A DNA stretch of 32,735 nt from Deltaproteobacteria bacterium (GCA_003599365.1 QZJR01000097.1:1-32735); one strand, 5' to 3'; positions 10,251 through 19,568 are shown, counted from the first letter of the stretch. Program-made: numbers and translations. Notes: a model not told the origin generated them from the sequence alone.

Positions 10251-11785
10251 TGACCTCTTCGGCCTCTTCAATGGCAGACCCTTCACGCATGAAGGAACGG
10301 ATCCGCCTCCCCCTTTTGATTCCCATTTATCCTTATCTCAAAGACCACCATTTCGAAGGAAAAATCATTCTCCCCGCTGTTGAGATCCTTCAACGACTGG
10401 CCGGTTCAGTGCAGTCTTATCTGCCCGATGCGCACATCAGATGTATGCGTTTCGCCTCATTCGACCGATTTCTGAATATCGGAGAGAATTCCCCTGTCAT
10501 TGAAGCCTTTAATGAATTGGAGGTCTATGAAAGTGGGCGCCTATCTTCCAAATTGATCACCGTCAGCCCGATAAGAGGCACCACAGCAATCAGGACAAAA
10601 GTCCATGCCGTCGTCAATTTCACGGCCGCGGGGGAACGCATCGCCGGGCTGCCCATAGATATGCTCTCGGCGCTGGACGGCATTTGTTATAGAATTCCCT
10701 CCGGAAAATTGTACAGCGACCTGGTACCCTTCGGGCCTTCCTATCAGAATGTCAGGGGCAACGTCTTTCTTTCTGAGAGCGGCGGTGTAGCCCAGGTGCA
10801 TGGTGCGGAACATCCGGCGCCAAGAGACCCCCTCGGGTCTCCGTTTCCCTTGGACGGGGCTCTTCATGTCGCCTGTGCCTGGGGACAGCGGTTTCATCAT
10901 ATCGTGGCCTTCCCTGTGGGTTTTGAGGAACGCCTCATCGTCAATCAGACGGTACCGGGAGAAACTTACTTCTGCAGGATTTTACCTGTATCAGTCACCG
11001 GAGAATCCCTTAAATTCGATATCCGGATCCATGATTCGGCGGGGTGTCTTAGGGAGGAGATTAGGGGGTTAATGATGAGGGACGTCTCCGGCGGTCGCGT
11101 CGGCCCTCCTCCCTGGGTACGGAGTGAAGGGGCTGTCCCCCTTGCCGTCATCGGGGAGCATTGCAGAGCAGTATCCGTCATTGATATTGATACCATCGCA
11201 GATTTTGCCGTAAAAGCCCTCTCAGGAGGTGAAAGTGAGCACTTTGAACGTATGGGAGCAAAAAGGCAAAGGAGCTATCTGGCGGCGCGTCTTGCCCTGA
11301 AGTATCTTTCACGGAAACTGGCCGGTGGGGATAGGGTGACGTCCGCCTCCGACATACACACGATGATGGGGGATCGGATTCATCCCCGCTGTCCGATTCC
11401 CGGCGGCAAAGGTACGGCGTTTTGTTCCGTATCCCACGATAGCCGCTTTGCCGTTGCCGTTGCTGCCGATGAGGAAATCGGGGTGGACGTAGAAATGGTA
11501 TCCGACAGGGTTCTAAAGACGCGGCATTGCTATATGGAAGAGGAAGAAATGGCATTGACGGAGACATCCCCGTTGGGGCTTGTACATGCCTCCACCAGGG
11601 TATGGTCCATAAAGGAAGGGGTAGCCAAGGCAACGGACATACCTCTTGCCGAATCGTGGAAGAGGGTAAAGGTCAATGACATCGGGCAGGACAGAAGCCG
11701 TCTGACCGTCGAAGGAACACGATACGCGGCCTTTCACGATACCGCCGATGATCATATTTTTACAATAGTTAAAAGGGAATCGTGA
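10250..11785 (+). CDS. Standalone PKS-type dehydratase fused to a 4'-phosphopantetheinyl transferase
   Basis: DH motifs HHFEGKIILP (HxxxGxxxxP) and DGALH (DxxxH); PPTase motifs SVSHDSRFAVAVAADEEIGVDVE and WSIKEGVAKA; TAATG overlap with the upstream gene and an AGGAG Shine-Dalgarno. Confidence 0.8.
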   Translation: MTSSASSMADPSRMKERIRLPLLIPIYPYLKDHHFEGKIILPAVEILQRLAGSVQSYLPDAHIRCMRFASFDRFLNIGENSPVIEAFNELEVYESGRLSSKLITVSPIRGTTAIRTKVHAVVNFTAAGERIAGLPIDMLSALDGICYRIPSGKLYSDLVPFGPSYQNVRGNVFLSESGGVAQVHGAEHPAPRDPLGSPFPLDGALHVACAWGQRFHHIVAFPVGFEERLIVNQTVPGETYFCRILPVSVTGESLKFDIRIHDSAGCLREEIRGLMMRDVSGGRVGPPPWVRSEGAVPLAVIGEHCRAVSVIDIDTIADFAVKALSGGESEHFERMGAKRQRSYLAARLALKYLSRKLAGGDRVTSASDIHTMMGDRIHPRCPIPGGKGTAFCSVSHDSRFAVAVAADEEIGVDVEMVSDRVLKTRHCYMEEEEMALTETSPLGLVHASTRVWSIKEGVAKATDIPLAESWKRVKVNDIGQDRSRLTVEGTRYAAFHDTADDHIFTIVKRES

Positions 11786-11930
11786 CGTTACGAACGAACC
11801 GATCATCAGAAGGGTGCGCTGCGGGGAAGCTTTGCCACGGCTCTGTTCATCTTCTATAACCACAAACGAAATGTAATTGAGCTTATCAACAGAAAGTTAT
11901 GACAAGGAATCCTTATTGATAATCAGAACT

Positions 11931-13205
11931 TCAGTCTATCGAAAATGTCTCCTCAAATATCAACTCCCAATACGGCAGGCACCGCACCCGTGTTTCGCCT
12001 ACCAACGCTTCATCGGTAAGACTTTTGTTAATTACATAGCCGTGCTCGGAGTGATAACGCTCAAGGAACCCACGGAATGAGCGCCGGATCTCCAGCTTTT
12101 TCATGTCGCTATACTTGACCTCCAGCGGTGTCACCACTTCCCCGCGCCGGATGACAAAGTCAACCTCGGCCTTGTCCTTGGTGCGCCAGTAGTGGATCGT
12201 CGTATCCGCCAAGGGAAAACGCTCCTTCAGCATAGCATGGATCACGGTCTGGAAGGCGAAACCGGTCTTGCCCTCAGAGAGGGTTCCGAAGCTGCCCGAG
12301 GAAAAATTGCGCAGACCGATGTCGCAAAAATAGTAGACAGGCGCTTTGGTTATCTCTTTTCTGATGTTGGTGAACCAGGGAGTTACCTTACGGACTAAAA
12401 AGGTCTTTTCCAGATACCAGAGATAGGTCTTGACCGTGGGCAGAGAGAGCCCCAGGGTACTGGACAGTTCGGAATAACTGACCATCTTCCCGGACTGGCT
12501 TGCCAGTACTCTGACCAGGTTGCTGAAGCTGTCGCTCTTTTCCACCCGCAGCAGGTAAACAATGTCCTTTTCCAGATAGCTGCGGAAAATCTCGTTAATG
12601 GTGGACAGTTTTTCCTGGTGAGTGTCTGCCAGGATAACTCGTGGATAGCCGCCATACATGAGGTATTCCCGGAAGAGCTGTTCTGTTTTTGCCGGCTCGG
12701 CGCGGAAGAATTCCTTGAGCCTATCCGTATAGCGGTAACCGGTCCTGAAATCGGCGAACTCGCCGAAGCTGACAGTCGAAAGCTCGAACATCCGTTTCCT
12801 GCCGGCCAGTGACTCGCTGATCTTCTCCTTCAGTTCGATGCTTCCCGAACCGGAGACCACAAACTTCCAGGGGAGCCCCTGATCGTACAGCCCCTTCAGG
12901 AACAGCCCGGCATTATCCTTGCGCTGGATCTCGTCGATAAAAACCACGCCGCCGTTACCCAATTCCAGGCGAATCTTCTGCAGAAGCGCACCTTGCGATG
13001 AGACGTGACGGAAATCATCCTCAAAATCCAGATTGAGCCAGAGGGTTTTTCGCCCTCCGGCGCGAAGTTCGGTATCGAGCTTCTTGAGTATGGTGGTCTT
13101 ACCCGATTGACGCGGCCCGACCAACATGGTTATTTCCGGATGATCGAGATGCCCCGCCAATGCGGTCATGAGTCTGCGCTGTATATATTGGTTATCTGTA
13201 GCCAT
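11931..13205 (-). CDS. AAA (AAA_14) ATPase with C-terminal DUF4143-like domain
   Basis: ITMLVGPRQSGKTTILKKL (Walker A), GGVVFIDEIQ (Walker B), FVVSGSGSIELKEKISESLAGR, C-terminal YWRTKDKAEVDFVI and PLEVKYSD nuclease-like motif. Confidence 0.9.
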   Translation of the reverse strand: MATDNQYIQRRLMTALAGHLDHPEITMLVGPRQSGKTTILKKLDTELRAGGRKTLWLNLDFEDDFRHVSSQGALLQKIRLELGNGGVVFIDEIQRKDNAGLFLKGLYDQGLPWKFVVSGSGSIELKEKISESLAGRKRMFELSTVSFGEFADFRTGYRYTDRLKEFFRAEPAKTEQLFREYLMYGGYPRVILADTHQEKLSTINEIFRSYLEKDIVYLLRVEKSDSFSNLVRVLASQSGKMVSYSELSSTLGLSLPTVKTYLWYLEKTFLVRKVTPWFTNIRKEITKAPVYYFCDIGLRNFSSGSFGTLSEGKTGFAFQTVIHAMLKERFPLADTTIHYWRTKDKAEVDFVIRRGEVVTPLEVKYSDMKKLEIRRSFRGFLERYHSEHGYVINKSLTDEALVGETRVRCLPYWELIFEETFSID

Positions 13206-13294
13206 GGTTTTATTTTAGCACGATAATTTTAAAAGTCAACATACAAATATCACCAGCTATTATCGCAGACGAAGGGGTTGAGCTTGGGTTATGA

Positions 13295-14542
13295 CATCCG
13301 GATGTCCGGTATAAAAGCCGCGCCACGATCTGTCTCTGTACAGACGATAAAGCTCTTCTGGCTGCTGCACTGGTTGCTTCGCTTGCCGGCGGTCCCCGTC
13401 TTGTTATTCCGTATGCCTTCTCCCGGCAGGTTATTGAGGAAGTCCTGGAGATTCTGCCTTTGTCATTTCTTCTCACGGACCGTCCTGGTAATTTCCCTTC
13501 CGGCCCTGAGATCATAACTCCTCTTATGTTGCGCCATAACTCCGTAATTCCCGATACCTTCATCGATCCGGATGATCCCTTTCTCATGCTTTTTACGGGC
13601 GGATCAACGGGAAAACCGAAGGTATGGTCCAAGACACCTCGGAATATGCTTGCAGAGGCCCTGCATCTATCAAAGAAATTCGAAATATCTCCCGACGATC
13701 TTTTCCTGTCAACGGTACCGCCCCGGCATATTTACGGCCTCCTCTATTCCGTACTGATTCCTTTCATCTGTTCTGCCCGCGTTCTTGATGGAGTATATGC
13801 CTTTCCCAGAGAGATACTCCGGGTTGCTCGCGATTACAGGGCATCCGTTATGGTCAGCGTTCCCGTGCATTACCGTGTTTTAAAGGTGGATGATTTGGAG
13901 CGGCACGATCTCAGGATTGCTTTCTCCTCAGCCGGGGCGCTGAATAAAGAGGACGCCGTATATTTTCACAGTAAAACGGGTTTGGATATTACAGAAATTT
14001 ATGGTTCCACGGAAACGGGCGGGGTGGCTACGAAGTGTCGCTTGAGAGACGGCGAATCCTGGCGCCCGCTGGACCCTGTTGACTGTAAGATTTGGGATGG
14101 GAAATTGCATGTTCGCTCGGCGTTTATTTCTCCGGAGCTGTCCCGCGATGATGACGGCTTTTTCGCCACAGCCGACCGAGCCGATTCTGACGGTGATCAC
14201 CGGTTCATCCTCCGGGGCAGGGCGGACGATATCGTCAAGATCGGGGGTAAAAGGGTTGACTTGGCTGTTGTGCAGACCAAAATGAAACAGATACCGGGGG
14301 TCCGTGATGCCGTGGTTGTATCCTTTCCCAATGGGAAAGGACGTCAAAACGAACTGGCCGCCCTCGTGGTGACTCATCTTGATGCGCTTCAATTGAGAAA
14401 ACATATTGCTGCGGTCAGTGAGGCGTATGCCGTTCCCAGGCGTATTGCCGTTGTGAAAGAAATTCCTGTGACGTCCACAGGTAAATATGACCGGACAGAG
14501 ATCGAACGGATTATGCGGAGCATAATGGACACCGAAATTTAG
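13295..14542 (+). pseudogene. 5'-truncated acyl/aryl AMP-ligase (adenylate-forming enzyme)
   Basis: Open frame reads YKSRATICLCTDDKALLAAALVASLAGGPRLVIPYAFSRQVIEEV...LFTGGSTGKPKVWSKT...YGSTETGGVA...LRGRADDIVKIGGKRV...TSTGKYDRTEI. No good start codon; in-frame TGA at 13292. Confidence 0.78.
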
Positions 14543-14600
14543 ATACCGCTTCCAAACCGCATTTTTCGGGGCAACCTCATCAAATTTTTAAGAGGTAGGT

Positions 14601-15443
14601 ATGTACATTTATCGCGTGGTAGCGGCAGTTTTAGCGCTCTTGGGTTTTTTATTACCTCAAAGCGCCATATGTGAGGAAAAACCGCTTTGGGAATTAGGTG
14701 TGGGATCAGCGCTCCTCCAAATGCCCGATTACCGAGGTTCTGACGAAAATAGATTTCTGCTGCTGCCCTATCCTTACCTTGTCTATCGCGGTGATATTTT
14801 AAAAGTCGAAAGGGAGAGTATTTCAGGACGCATTTTTAAAACTGACAGACTTTTATTGGAAGTTAGCTTCTTTGGCAATGTGCCGGTTGATAGTTCTAAA
14901 AATACCGCCCGAAGCGGTATGCGGGATATGGACCCCACTTTTGAAATAGGTCCCTCTTTAAATATAACGCTGCTGGAAAACCGGCAGGACCGTTATAAAT
15001 TGAATCTTGCTTTCCCGTTGCGTGCTGTTTTTTCAACCGATTTTTCATCGCTGCGACATGAAGGTTGGGTATTCAGTCCTCGATTGACTTTCGAAAAAAC
15101 CGATTTAATTCCGGAGAGCGGTTTGAATCTGGGAATTTCAGCCGGGCCGATGTTCGCCGACAGCGCCTACCATAGATATTTTTATTCGGTCGAACCGGTT
15201 TACGCTACTGCAACGCGTCCTTCCTATGATACCTGTAGCGGATACAGCGGTTCCACGCTTACCATCGGTTTAAATAAAGGATTCAGGCAACTTATCTTTA
15301 ATGCCTTTGTCAGCGTGGATTTTCTCCGGGGCACCGTTATTGAAGATAGTCCCTTAGTAAAAACTAAATATTCCGTCATGAGCGGATTCACCGTATCCTG
15401 GATCTTCCTAAAATCAGCAAAACTTGTACCTGCCGGAAGATAA
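14601..15443 (+). CDS. MipA/OmpV-family outer membrane protein
   Basis: Signal peptide MYIYRVVAAVLALLGFLLPQSAICEE; WELGVGSALLQMPDYRGSDENRFLLLPYPYLVYRGD motif; beta-rich C-terminus. Confidence 0.82.
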   Translation: MYIYRVVAAVLALLGFLLPQSAICEEKPLWELGVGSALLQMPDYRGSDENRFLLLPYPYLVYRGDILKVERESISGRIFKTDRLLLEVSFFGNVPVDSSKNTARSGMRDMDPTFEIGPSLNITLLENRQDRYKLNLAFPLRAVFSTDFSSLRHEGWVFSPRLTFEKTDLIPESGLNLGISAGPMFADSAYHRYFYSVEPVYATATRPSYDTCSGYSGSTLTIGLNKGFRQLIFNAFVSVDFLRGTVIEDSPLVKTKYSVMSGFTVSWIFLKSAKLVPAGR

Positions 15444-15521
15444 AAAAAATAGTCATACTGTAAAAGAAAAACCAAACGAAAAAAAGGGATTAGCCAAAAT
15501 GACTTAACCCCTTGATTTTAC

Positions 15522-15598
15522 TGGTACGCCCAGCAGGATTCGAACCTGCGACCTACGGATTCGTAGTCCGTCACTCTATCCAGCTGAGCTATGGGCGC
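15522..15598 (-). tRNA. tRNA-Arg(ACG)
   Basis: GCGCCCATAGCTCAGCTGGATAGAGTGACGGACTACGAATCCG...GGGCGTACCA; loop CTACGAA. Confidence 0.94.
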
Positions 15599-15602
15599 AC
15601 AC

Positions 15603-15695
15603 TGGCGGAGAGAGAGGGATTCGAACCCTCGGTACATCTTTCGACATACACTCGCTTAGCAGGCGAGCGCCTTCAGCCGACTCGGCCATCTCTCC
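15603..15695 (-). tRNA. tRNA-Ser(GCT)
   Basis: GGAGAGATGGCCGAGTCGGCTGAAGGCGCTCGCCTGCTAAGCGAG, long variable arm, TCTCTCCGCCA; loop CTGCTAA. Confidence 0.94.
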
Positions 15696-15696
15696 T

Positions 15697-15778
15697 ATCA
15701 CTACAGTGGTCAGTTATCAGTGAACAGTTTTAAATCAAAAATCTTTTTAATCACTAAACACTTTTCACTCTCTTAACT
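15697..15778. repeat. Direct repeat copy A (~80 bp)
   Basis: ATCACTACAGTGGTCAGTTATCAGTGAACAGTTTTAAATCAAAAATCTTTTTAATCACT...CACTCTCTTAACT, near-identical to 15874-15953. Confidence 0.9.
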
Positions 15779-15786
15779 GGTTTCTG

Positions 15787-15872
15787 TGGCGGAGGGAGTA
15801 GGATTCGAACCCACGGACCTTTCGGTCAACGGTTTTCAAGACCGCCGCCTTCAACCACTCGGCCATCCCTCC
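15787..15872 (-). tRNA. tRNA-Ser(TGA)
   Basis: GGAGGGATGGCCGAGTGGTTGAAGGCGGCGGTCTTGAAAACCG, long variable arm, TCCCTCCGCCA; loop CTTGAAA. Confidence 0.94.
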
Positions 15873-15873
15873 C

Positions 15874-15953
15874 ATCACTACAGTGGTCAGTTATCAGTGA
15901 ACAGTTTTCAATCAAAAATCTTTTTAATCACTCATCACTTTTCACTCTTAACT
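15874..15953. repeat. Direct repeat copy B (~80 bp), overlapping the serS 3' end
   Basis: Near-identical to 15697-15778; includes the serS stop codon. Confidence 0.9.
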
Positions 15954-17233
15954 TTACACGTTTTCTCTATCTTATCTACTCCTCCTATATACGGTCTTAA
16001 ACCTTCTGGTGTAGTTATACTACCATCCTCCTGCTGATAATTCTCCAGGATGGCGACCAATGTCCTTCCTACGGCAAGGCCTGATCCATTTAGTGTGTGT
16101 ACAAACCGAGTCTTGGATTTTCCCTCTGGTTTGTATCGAATATTGGCCCTCCTAGCCTGGAAGTCTTCAAAGTTACTACAGGATGATATCTCTACAAACC
16201 TCTCTTGCCCTGGCAGCCAGACCTCGATATCATAGGTCTTTGCTGCTGAAAATCCCAGATCTCCTGTGCAAAGACTCACAACTCTATATGGTAATCCCAA
16301 TCTCTGTAGTACCTCTTCGGCATCTAAAAGAAGATTTTCCAATTCATTGTACGAACTCTCAGGGGTAACAAACTTAACCAGCTCTACCTTATTGAATTGG
16401 TGCTGTCGGATCAGTCCCCTGGTATCCTTTCCATAGCTACCTGCTTCACTGCGGAAACATGGGGTATAAGCAGTATAATACAGGGGAAGATCACTCTCTT
16501 TTAATATCTCGTTTTGGTGAATATTGGTTACAGGAACCTCTGCCGTTGGTATAAGATAATAGTCATAACCTTCTAACCTGAAGAGGTCCGATTCAAATTT
16601 GGGAAGCTGGCCGGTTCCAATCAGACTCTGCCTGTTAACAATGAAAGGCGGTAACACCTCTACATAATTATGCTCATTGGTGTGCAAGTCCAGCATGAAG
16701 TTGATCAAAGCCCGCTCTAGCCTAGCTCCCCAACCCCGGTACAGGACAAACCTAGCGCCTGTTATTTTAGATGCCCTTTCAAAGTCAAGTATATTCAGTT
16801 CTTCCCCGATATCCCAGTGGGGTTTCGGTTTAAAAGCAAACTCAGGAATCTCTCCCCATTTTTTTATCTCAGGATTGTCCTTTTCACTATACCCGACGGC
16901 TACAGATGAATGAGGCATATTAGGCATATTCAAGAGAATCTGATTCAACAAGTATTCTTTTTCACTTAGCTTCCTATCCAGTTCCTTTATTTTCTGGGAG
17001 GCTTCCTGCATTGCAGTTATTTCTGAAGAAGCATCCCTTTTCTCTTTTTTTAGCCTGGCTATCTTCTCAGAAACGGTATTCCTCTGAAACTTCAGGCTCT
17101 CGGCTTCCTGCAGGAGGTCTCTCCTTTCAATATCCAACCTGATAAACTCATCAAAATCAAGATCCAACCCCCGCTGTTCGGTTTGCTCCTTAACCTTTTT
17201 TGTATTTTCTCGAACGAACCTTAAGTCCAGCAC
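15935..17233 (-). CDS. serS: Seryl-tRNA synthetase
   Basis: [22 protein letters not shown] start, [70 protein letters not shown]. Confidence 0.97.
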   Translation of the reverse strand: MLDLRFVRENTKKVKEQTEQRGLDLDFDEFIRLDIERRDLLQEAESLKFQRNTVSEKIARLKKEKRDASSEITAMQEASQKIKELDRKLSEKEYLLNQILLNMPNMPHSSVAVGYSEKDNPEIKKWGEIPEFAFKPKPHWDIGEELNILDFERASKITGARFVLYRGWGARLERALINFMLDLHTNEHNYVEVLPPFIVNRQSLIGTGQLPKFESDLFRLEGYDYYLIPTAEVPVTNIHQNEILKESDLPLYYTAYTPCFRSEAGSYGKDTRGLIRQHQFNKVELVKFVTPESSYNELENLLLDAEEVLQRLGLPYRVVSLCTGDLGFSAAKTYDIEVWLPGQERFVEISSCSNFEDFQARRANIRYKPEGKSKTRFVHTLNGSGLAVGRTLVAILENYQQEDGSITTPEGLRPYIGGVDKIEKTCKVKSEK

Positions 17234-17301
17234 CTTTAAAATTACCCTTTAGCTATTGTCAAAAAAACAGCTTTTTCCATGCAAAGCAATTTATAAAAAA
17301 A

Positions 17302-17846
17302 TGCTAAAGCAACTCATAAGCCGAGTTCTGTTCCTCAATTCTTAAGACCTTTTTGATCTACCGAAAAGCCATATTCCGATAAATAAAGGCCCTTATTGAG
17401 GCAATGATCATTCATCTAGCCCCGATGTTGCCAACGGGATCAAGCGACCTACCCGTCCCGTCATCCAGAAGCATCCTCAATCGGTTTCCTCCGGATATTG
17501 AACGGGCCGTTCTTCTTCTCCATTATGGAGAAAACGGGACCTATTTGGTCTTGCTCCAGGTGGGGTTTGCCTAGCTCCAGATGTCACCATCTGGACTGGT
17601 GAGCTCTTACCTCGCCGTTTCACCCTTACCCACCGAGACTTATGTCTCGAAGTAGGGGCACGGTGCACCATGCCCCTACACTCCTGCCATAGGCAGGCAG
17701 GCGGTTTGTTTTCTGTGGCACTTTCCTTATCCCGATTTCTCGGGACAGTCCGTGTTACGGACCACCTTGCCCTGCGGAGCTCGGACTTTCCTCTCGCTCA
17801 GACCTTATTACGGGCTGAACCAGCGATCATTTGATCTGCCCTAGCA
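17302..17846 (-). ncRNA. rnpB: RNase P RNA, type A, unusually long (~545 nt)
   Basis: GAGAGGAAAGTCCGAGCTCC, AAGGAAAGTGCCACAGAAA, GGGTGAAACGGCGAGGTAAGAGCTCACCAG, ACAGAACTCGGCTTATGAGTTGC; P1 pairing TGCTA/TAGCA. Confidence 0.92.
17652..17697. repeat. Two hairpin repeats in the P12 region of rnpB
   Basis: GTAGGGGCACGGTGCACCATGCCCCTAC (17652-17679) and CCTGCC-ATA-GGCAGG (17683-17697). Confidence 0.75.
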
Positions 17847-17872
17847 TTTTTGTCTTTTTTATAACCTATAAC

Positions 17873-18017
17873 GGTGCCTTTGGGGAATACGCAGCAAAAT
17901 AACACGTAAAGTCTATTAAATTTGTCTAACTTAATGATGATAAAAACTAGTTTTTGTGACGGATTGCCGGTGCAAACGTGTAGTTCGTTATTTTGCTGCG
18001 CATCCCCCAAAGGCACC
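17873..18017. repeat. 145 bp element with ~30 bp imperfect terminal inverted repeats (MITE-like)
   Basis: Left end GGTGCCTTTGGGGAATACGCAGCAAAATAACACG; reverse complement of right end GGTGCCTTTGGGGGATGCGCAGCAAAATAACGAACTACACG. Confidence 0.85.
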
Positions 18018-18022
18018 AATCC

Positions 18023-18625
18023 TTAGTTAGTCTGGTCATCACTCCTTTCGTCTATAGCTTCATTGGCAAGCCTGTCAGCATGTTTATTCTTTTCTCTATT
18101 AATATACTTTATATCATACCAGACAAATTTTTTCAACAGATCATTCACCTCATTGTACAAAACCATCAATCCCTTATTCTTAACAGCATATGTCCCATTT
18201 AACTGTCTAACCATCAATTCTGAATCAGAGAAGATATGCACTCTGGTTCCCTTGAGTTTTAATGCCTCCGTGAGTCCCAAGATCAATGCCCGGTATTCGG
18301 CAACATTATTAGTATTCTTCCCAAGATATTTTTTAAACTCACTAATTACATTTCCTTCTTTATCTAAAATCACTGCCCCGGCCCCGGCTTCCCCTGGATT
18401 TCCTCGAGAGGCACCATCGGTATAGACAAAAAAATCACGGAGATTGGACGAAGCCCGGTTGTCCGATTTGTTCCTATAAAATACTGCTGATTGATGTAAT
18501 ATTTCCTGGATATCCTCATTTGAGACCATTGGAAATTTCTCAATGGTCTTTATAAAACTCATGTGCAAAGCCAGATGAGTCAATATCTCTGTTTTTAATT
18601 TATCCGGGATCTCTCTACTTTTCAA
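18023..18625 (-). CDS. RNase HI-family protein with N-terminal extension
   Basis: FFVYTDGASRGNPGEAGAGAVILDKEG, NNVAEYRALILGLTEAL, IFSDSELMVRQLNGTYAVKN, NREKNKHADRLANEAID. Confidence 0.9.
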   Translation of the reverse strand: MKSREIPDKLKTEILTHLALHMSFIKTIEKFPMVSNEDIQEILHQSAVFYRNKSDNRASSNLRDFFVYTDGASRGNPGEAGAGAVILDKEGNVISEFKKYLGKNTNNVAEYRALILGLTEALKLKGTRVHIFSDSELMVRQLNGTYAVKNKGLMVLYNEVNDLLKKFVWYDIKYINREKNKHADRLANEAIDERSDDQTN

Positions 18626-18694
18626 TCTTTTCTCGGTATAGATTTATGGAGGCTATTCACTAGAATGGGGGTTAGGGTTCAAAAGCGATTGGGG

Positions 18695-19405
18695 TCATGA
18701 ACTGTTCTCCCAGTAGAGGATTCTATTGCAATTTGGACAAAAGATTAAATCCATCCCCTTCTGTACCTCATTAGAGAGTTGGGGCGGAATATCCATGTAG
18801 CATCCTTGACAAAATCCGTTCCTTGTCGGAACAACAGCAATCTCCTGCCTATGTTTCTTTATGTTCTCATACGTCTGCAGTAACTCTGGACCTATCTTTG
18901 AGGATAATTCACCTCTCTTTTTCACTTTTTCTGCCAGTTGATTCTTGAATTCCTCCAGTTTCGCTGTAAGTTCACTCTCCTCCTTATCAAACTCTCTGGA
19001 TGTTGCCATAAAATCTTCCTCTTTTTCCTTCAATTCCTTTCTTAAAATATCAAGCTCCTCTAAAACATTAAGGACATCTTCTTCCCTTTGGCTATTGGAT
19101 TCCTTTGTCAAGACTATCTCCTTCAATGCTGCCTGGTATTCCTTGTTGGTCTTAACCGATAATAATTTTTCTTCAGATTTTCTAATCTTCTCCATCTCCT
19201 GTTCCATAACTCTCTCTTTTTTCCTTCTGTCATTCTCCAAACTCTCCAGTTTCTCCCTGTTTAAATCAGCTATTCTCCGCTTCTCTTCTAGCTTCTCTTT
19301 CAACAATTCTATTCTTCGTGGATAGTTCTCTTTAGTCTCTTCAACCTTTCCTATGCTCAAATCCAGGTCCTGGAGCTTCACCAGAATATTAATCTGTTCG
19401 TGCAA
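18695..19405 (-). CDS. Coiled-coil C4 zinc-ribbon protein (DUF164 / zf-RING_7 type)
   Basis: Long coiled coil then CQGCYMDIPPQLSNEVQKGMDLIFCPNCNRILYW. Confidence 0.88.
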   Translation of the reverse strand: MHEQINILVKLQDLDLSIGKVEETKENYPRRIELLKEKLEEKRRIADLNREKLESLENDRRKKERVMEQEMEKIRKSEEKLLSVKTNKEYQAALKEIVLTKESNSQREEDVLNVLEELDILRKELKEKEEDFMATSREFDKEESELTAKLEEFKNQLAEKVKKRGELSSKIGPELLQTYENIKKHRQEIAVVPTRNGFCQGCYMDIPPQLSNEVQKGMDLIFCPNCNRILYWENSS

Positions 19406-19447
19406 TATTCTTTTCCTCCTTAGTGGATGTTAGCAGTATCGGCCCAG

Positions 19448-19480
19448 AAATAAAAAAGTGCACCTAGAAGGTGCACTCTT
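19448..19480 (-). terminator. Intrinsic terminator downstream of rpoD/tRNA
   Basis: Minus strand AGTGCACCTTCTAGGTGCACTTTTTTA: hairpin plus T-run. Confidence 0.75.
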
Positions 19481-19568
19481 CATCCGATTATCTCTTTTAT
19501 ATCTTCTACAAATTTCCAAACAGATCTTTTCAATAAACATCCTTCTCTACTATCATTAGTAAAATCGT

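Larger units (their letters stand above)
9600..14543. other. GC-richer island holding remnants of a specialised-metabolite locus, probably horizontally acquired
   Basis: Visibly higher GC than flanks; contains truncated radical SAM and AMP-ligase genes, a DH-PPTase gene, and an ATPase gene in opposite orientation. Boundaries approximate. Confidence 0.6.

Noticed and set aside
11178-11863. Minus-strand ORFs opposite the PPTase domain
   Set aside because: Low-complexity antisense reading of a GC-rich coding region.
13210-13632. 140-aa minus-strand ORF MDHTFGFPVDPP...
   Set aside because: Antisense of the AMP-ligase (includes the reverse of the TGGSTGKPK motif).
15512-16037. ORFs MILLVRPAGFEPATYGF... 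and MAEGVGFEPTDLSV...
   Set aside because: Antisense of the tRNA-Arg/tRNA-Ser genes; the GFEPT-type peptides are typical tRNA-derived artefacts.
17471-18019. Small ORFs within and upstream of rnpB
   Set aside because: They overlap the RNase P RNA or the TIR element.
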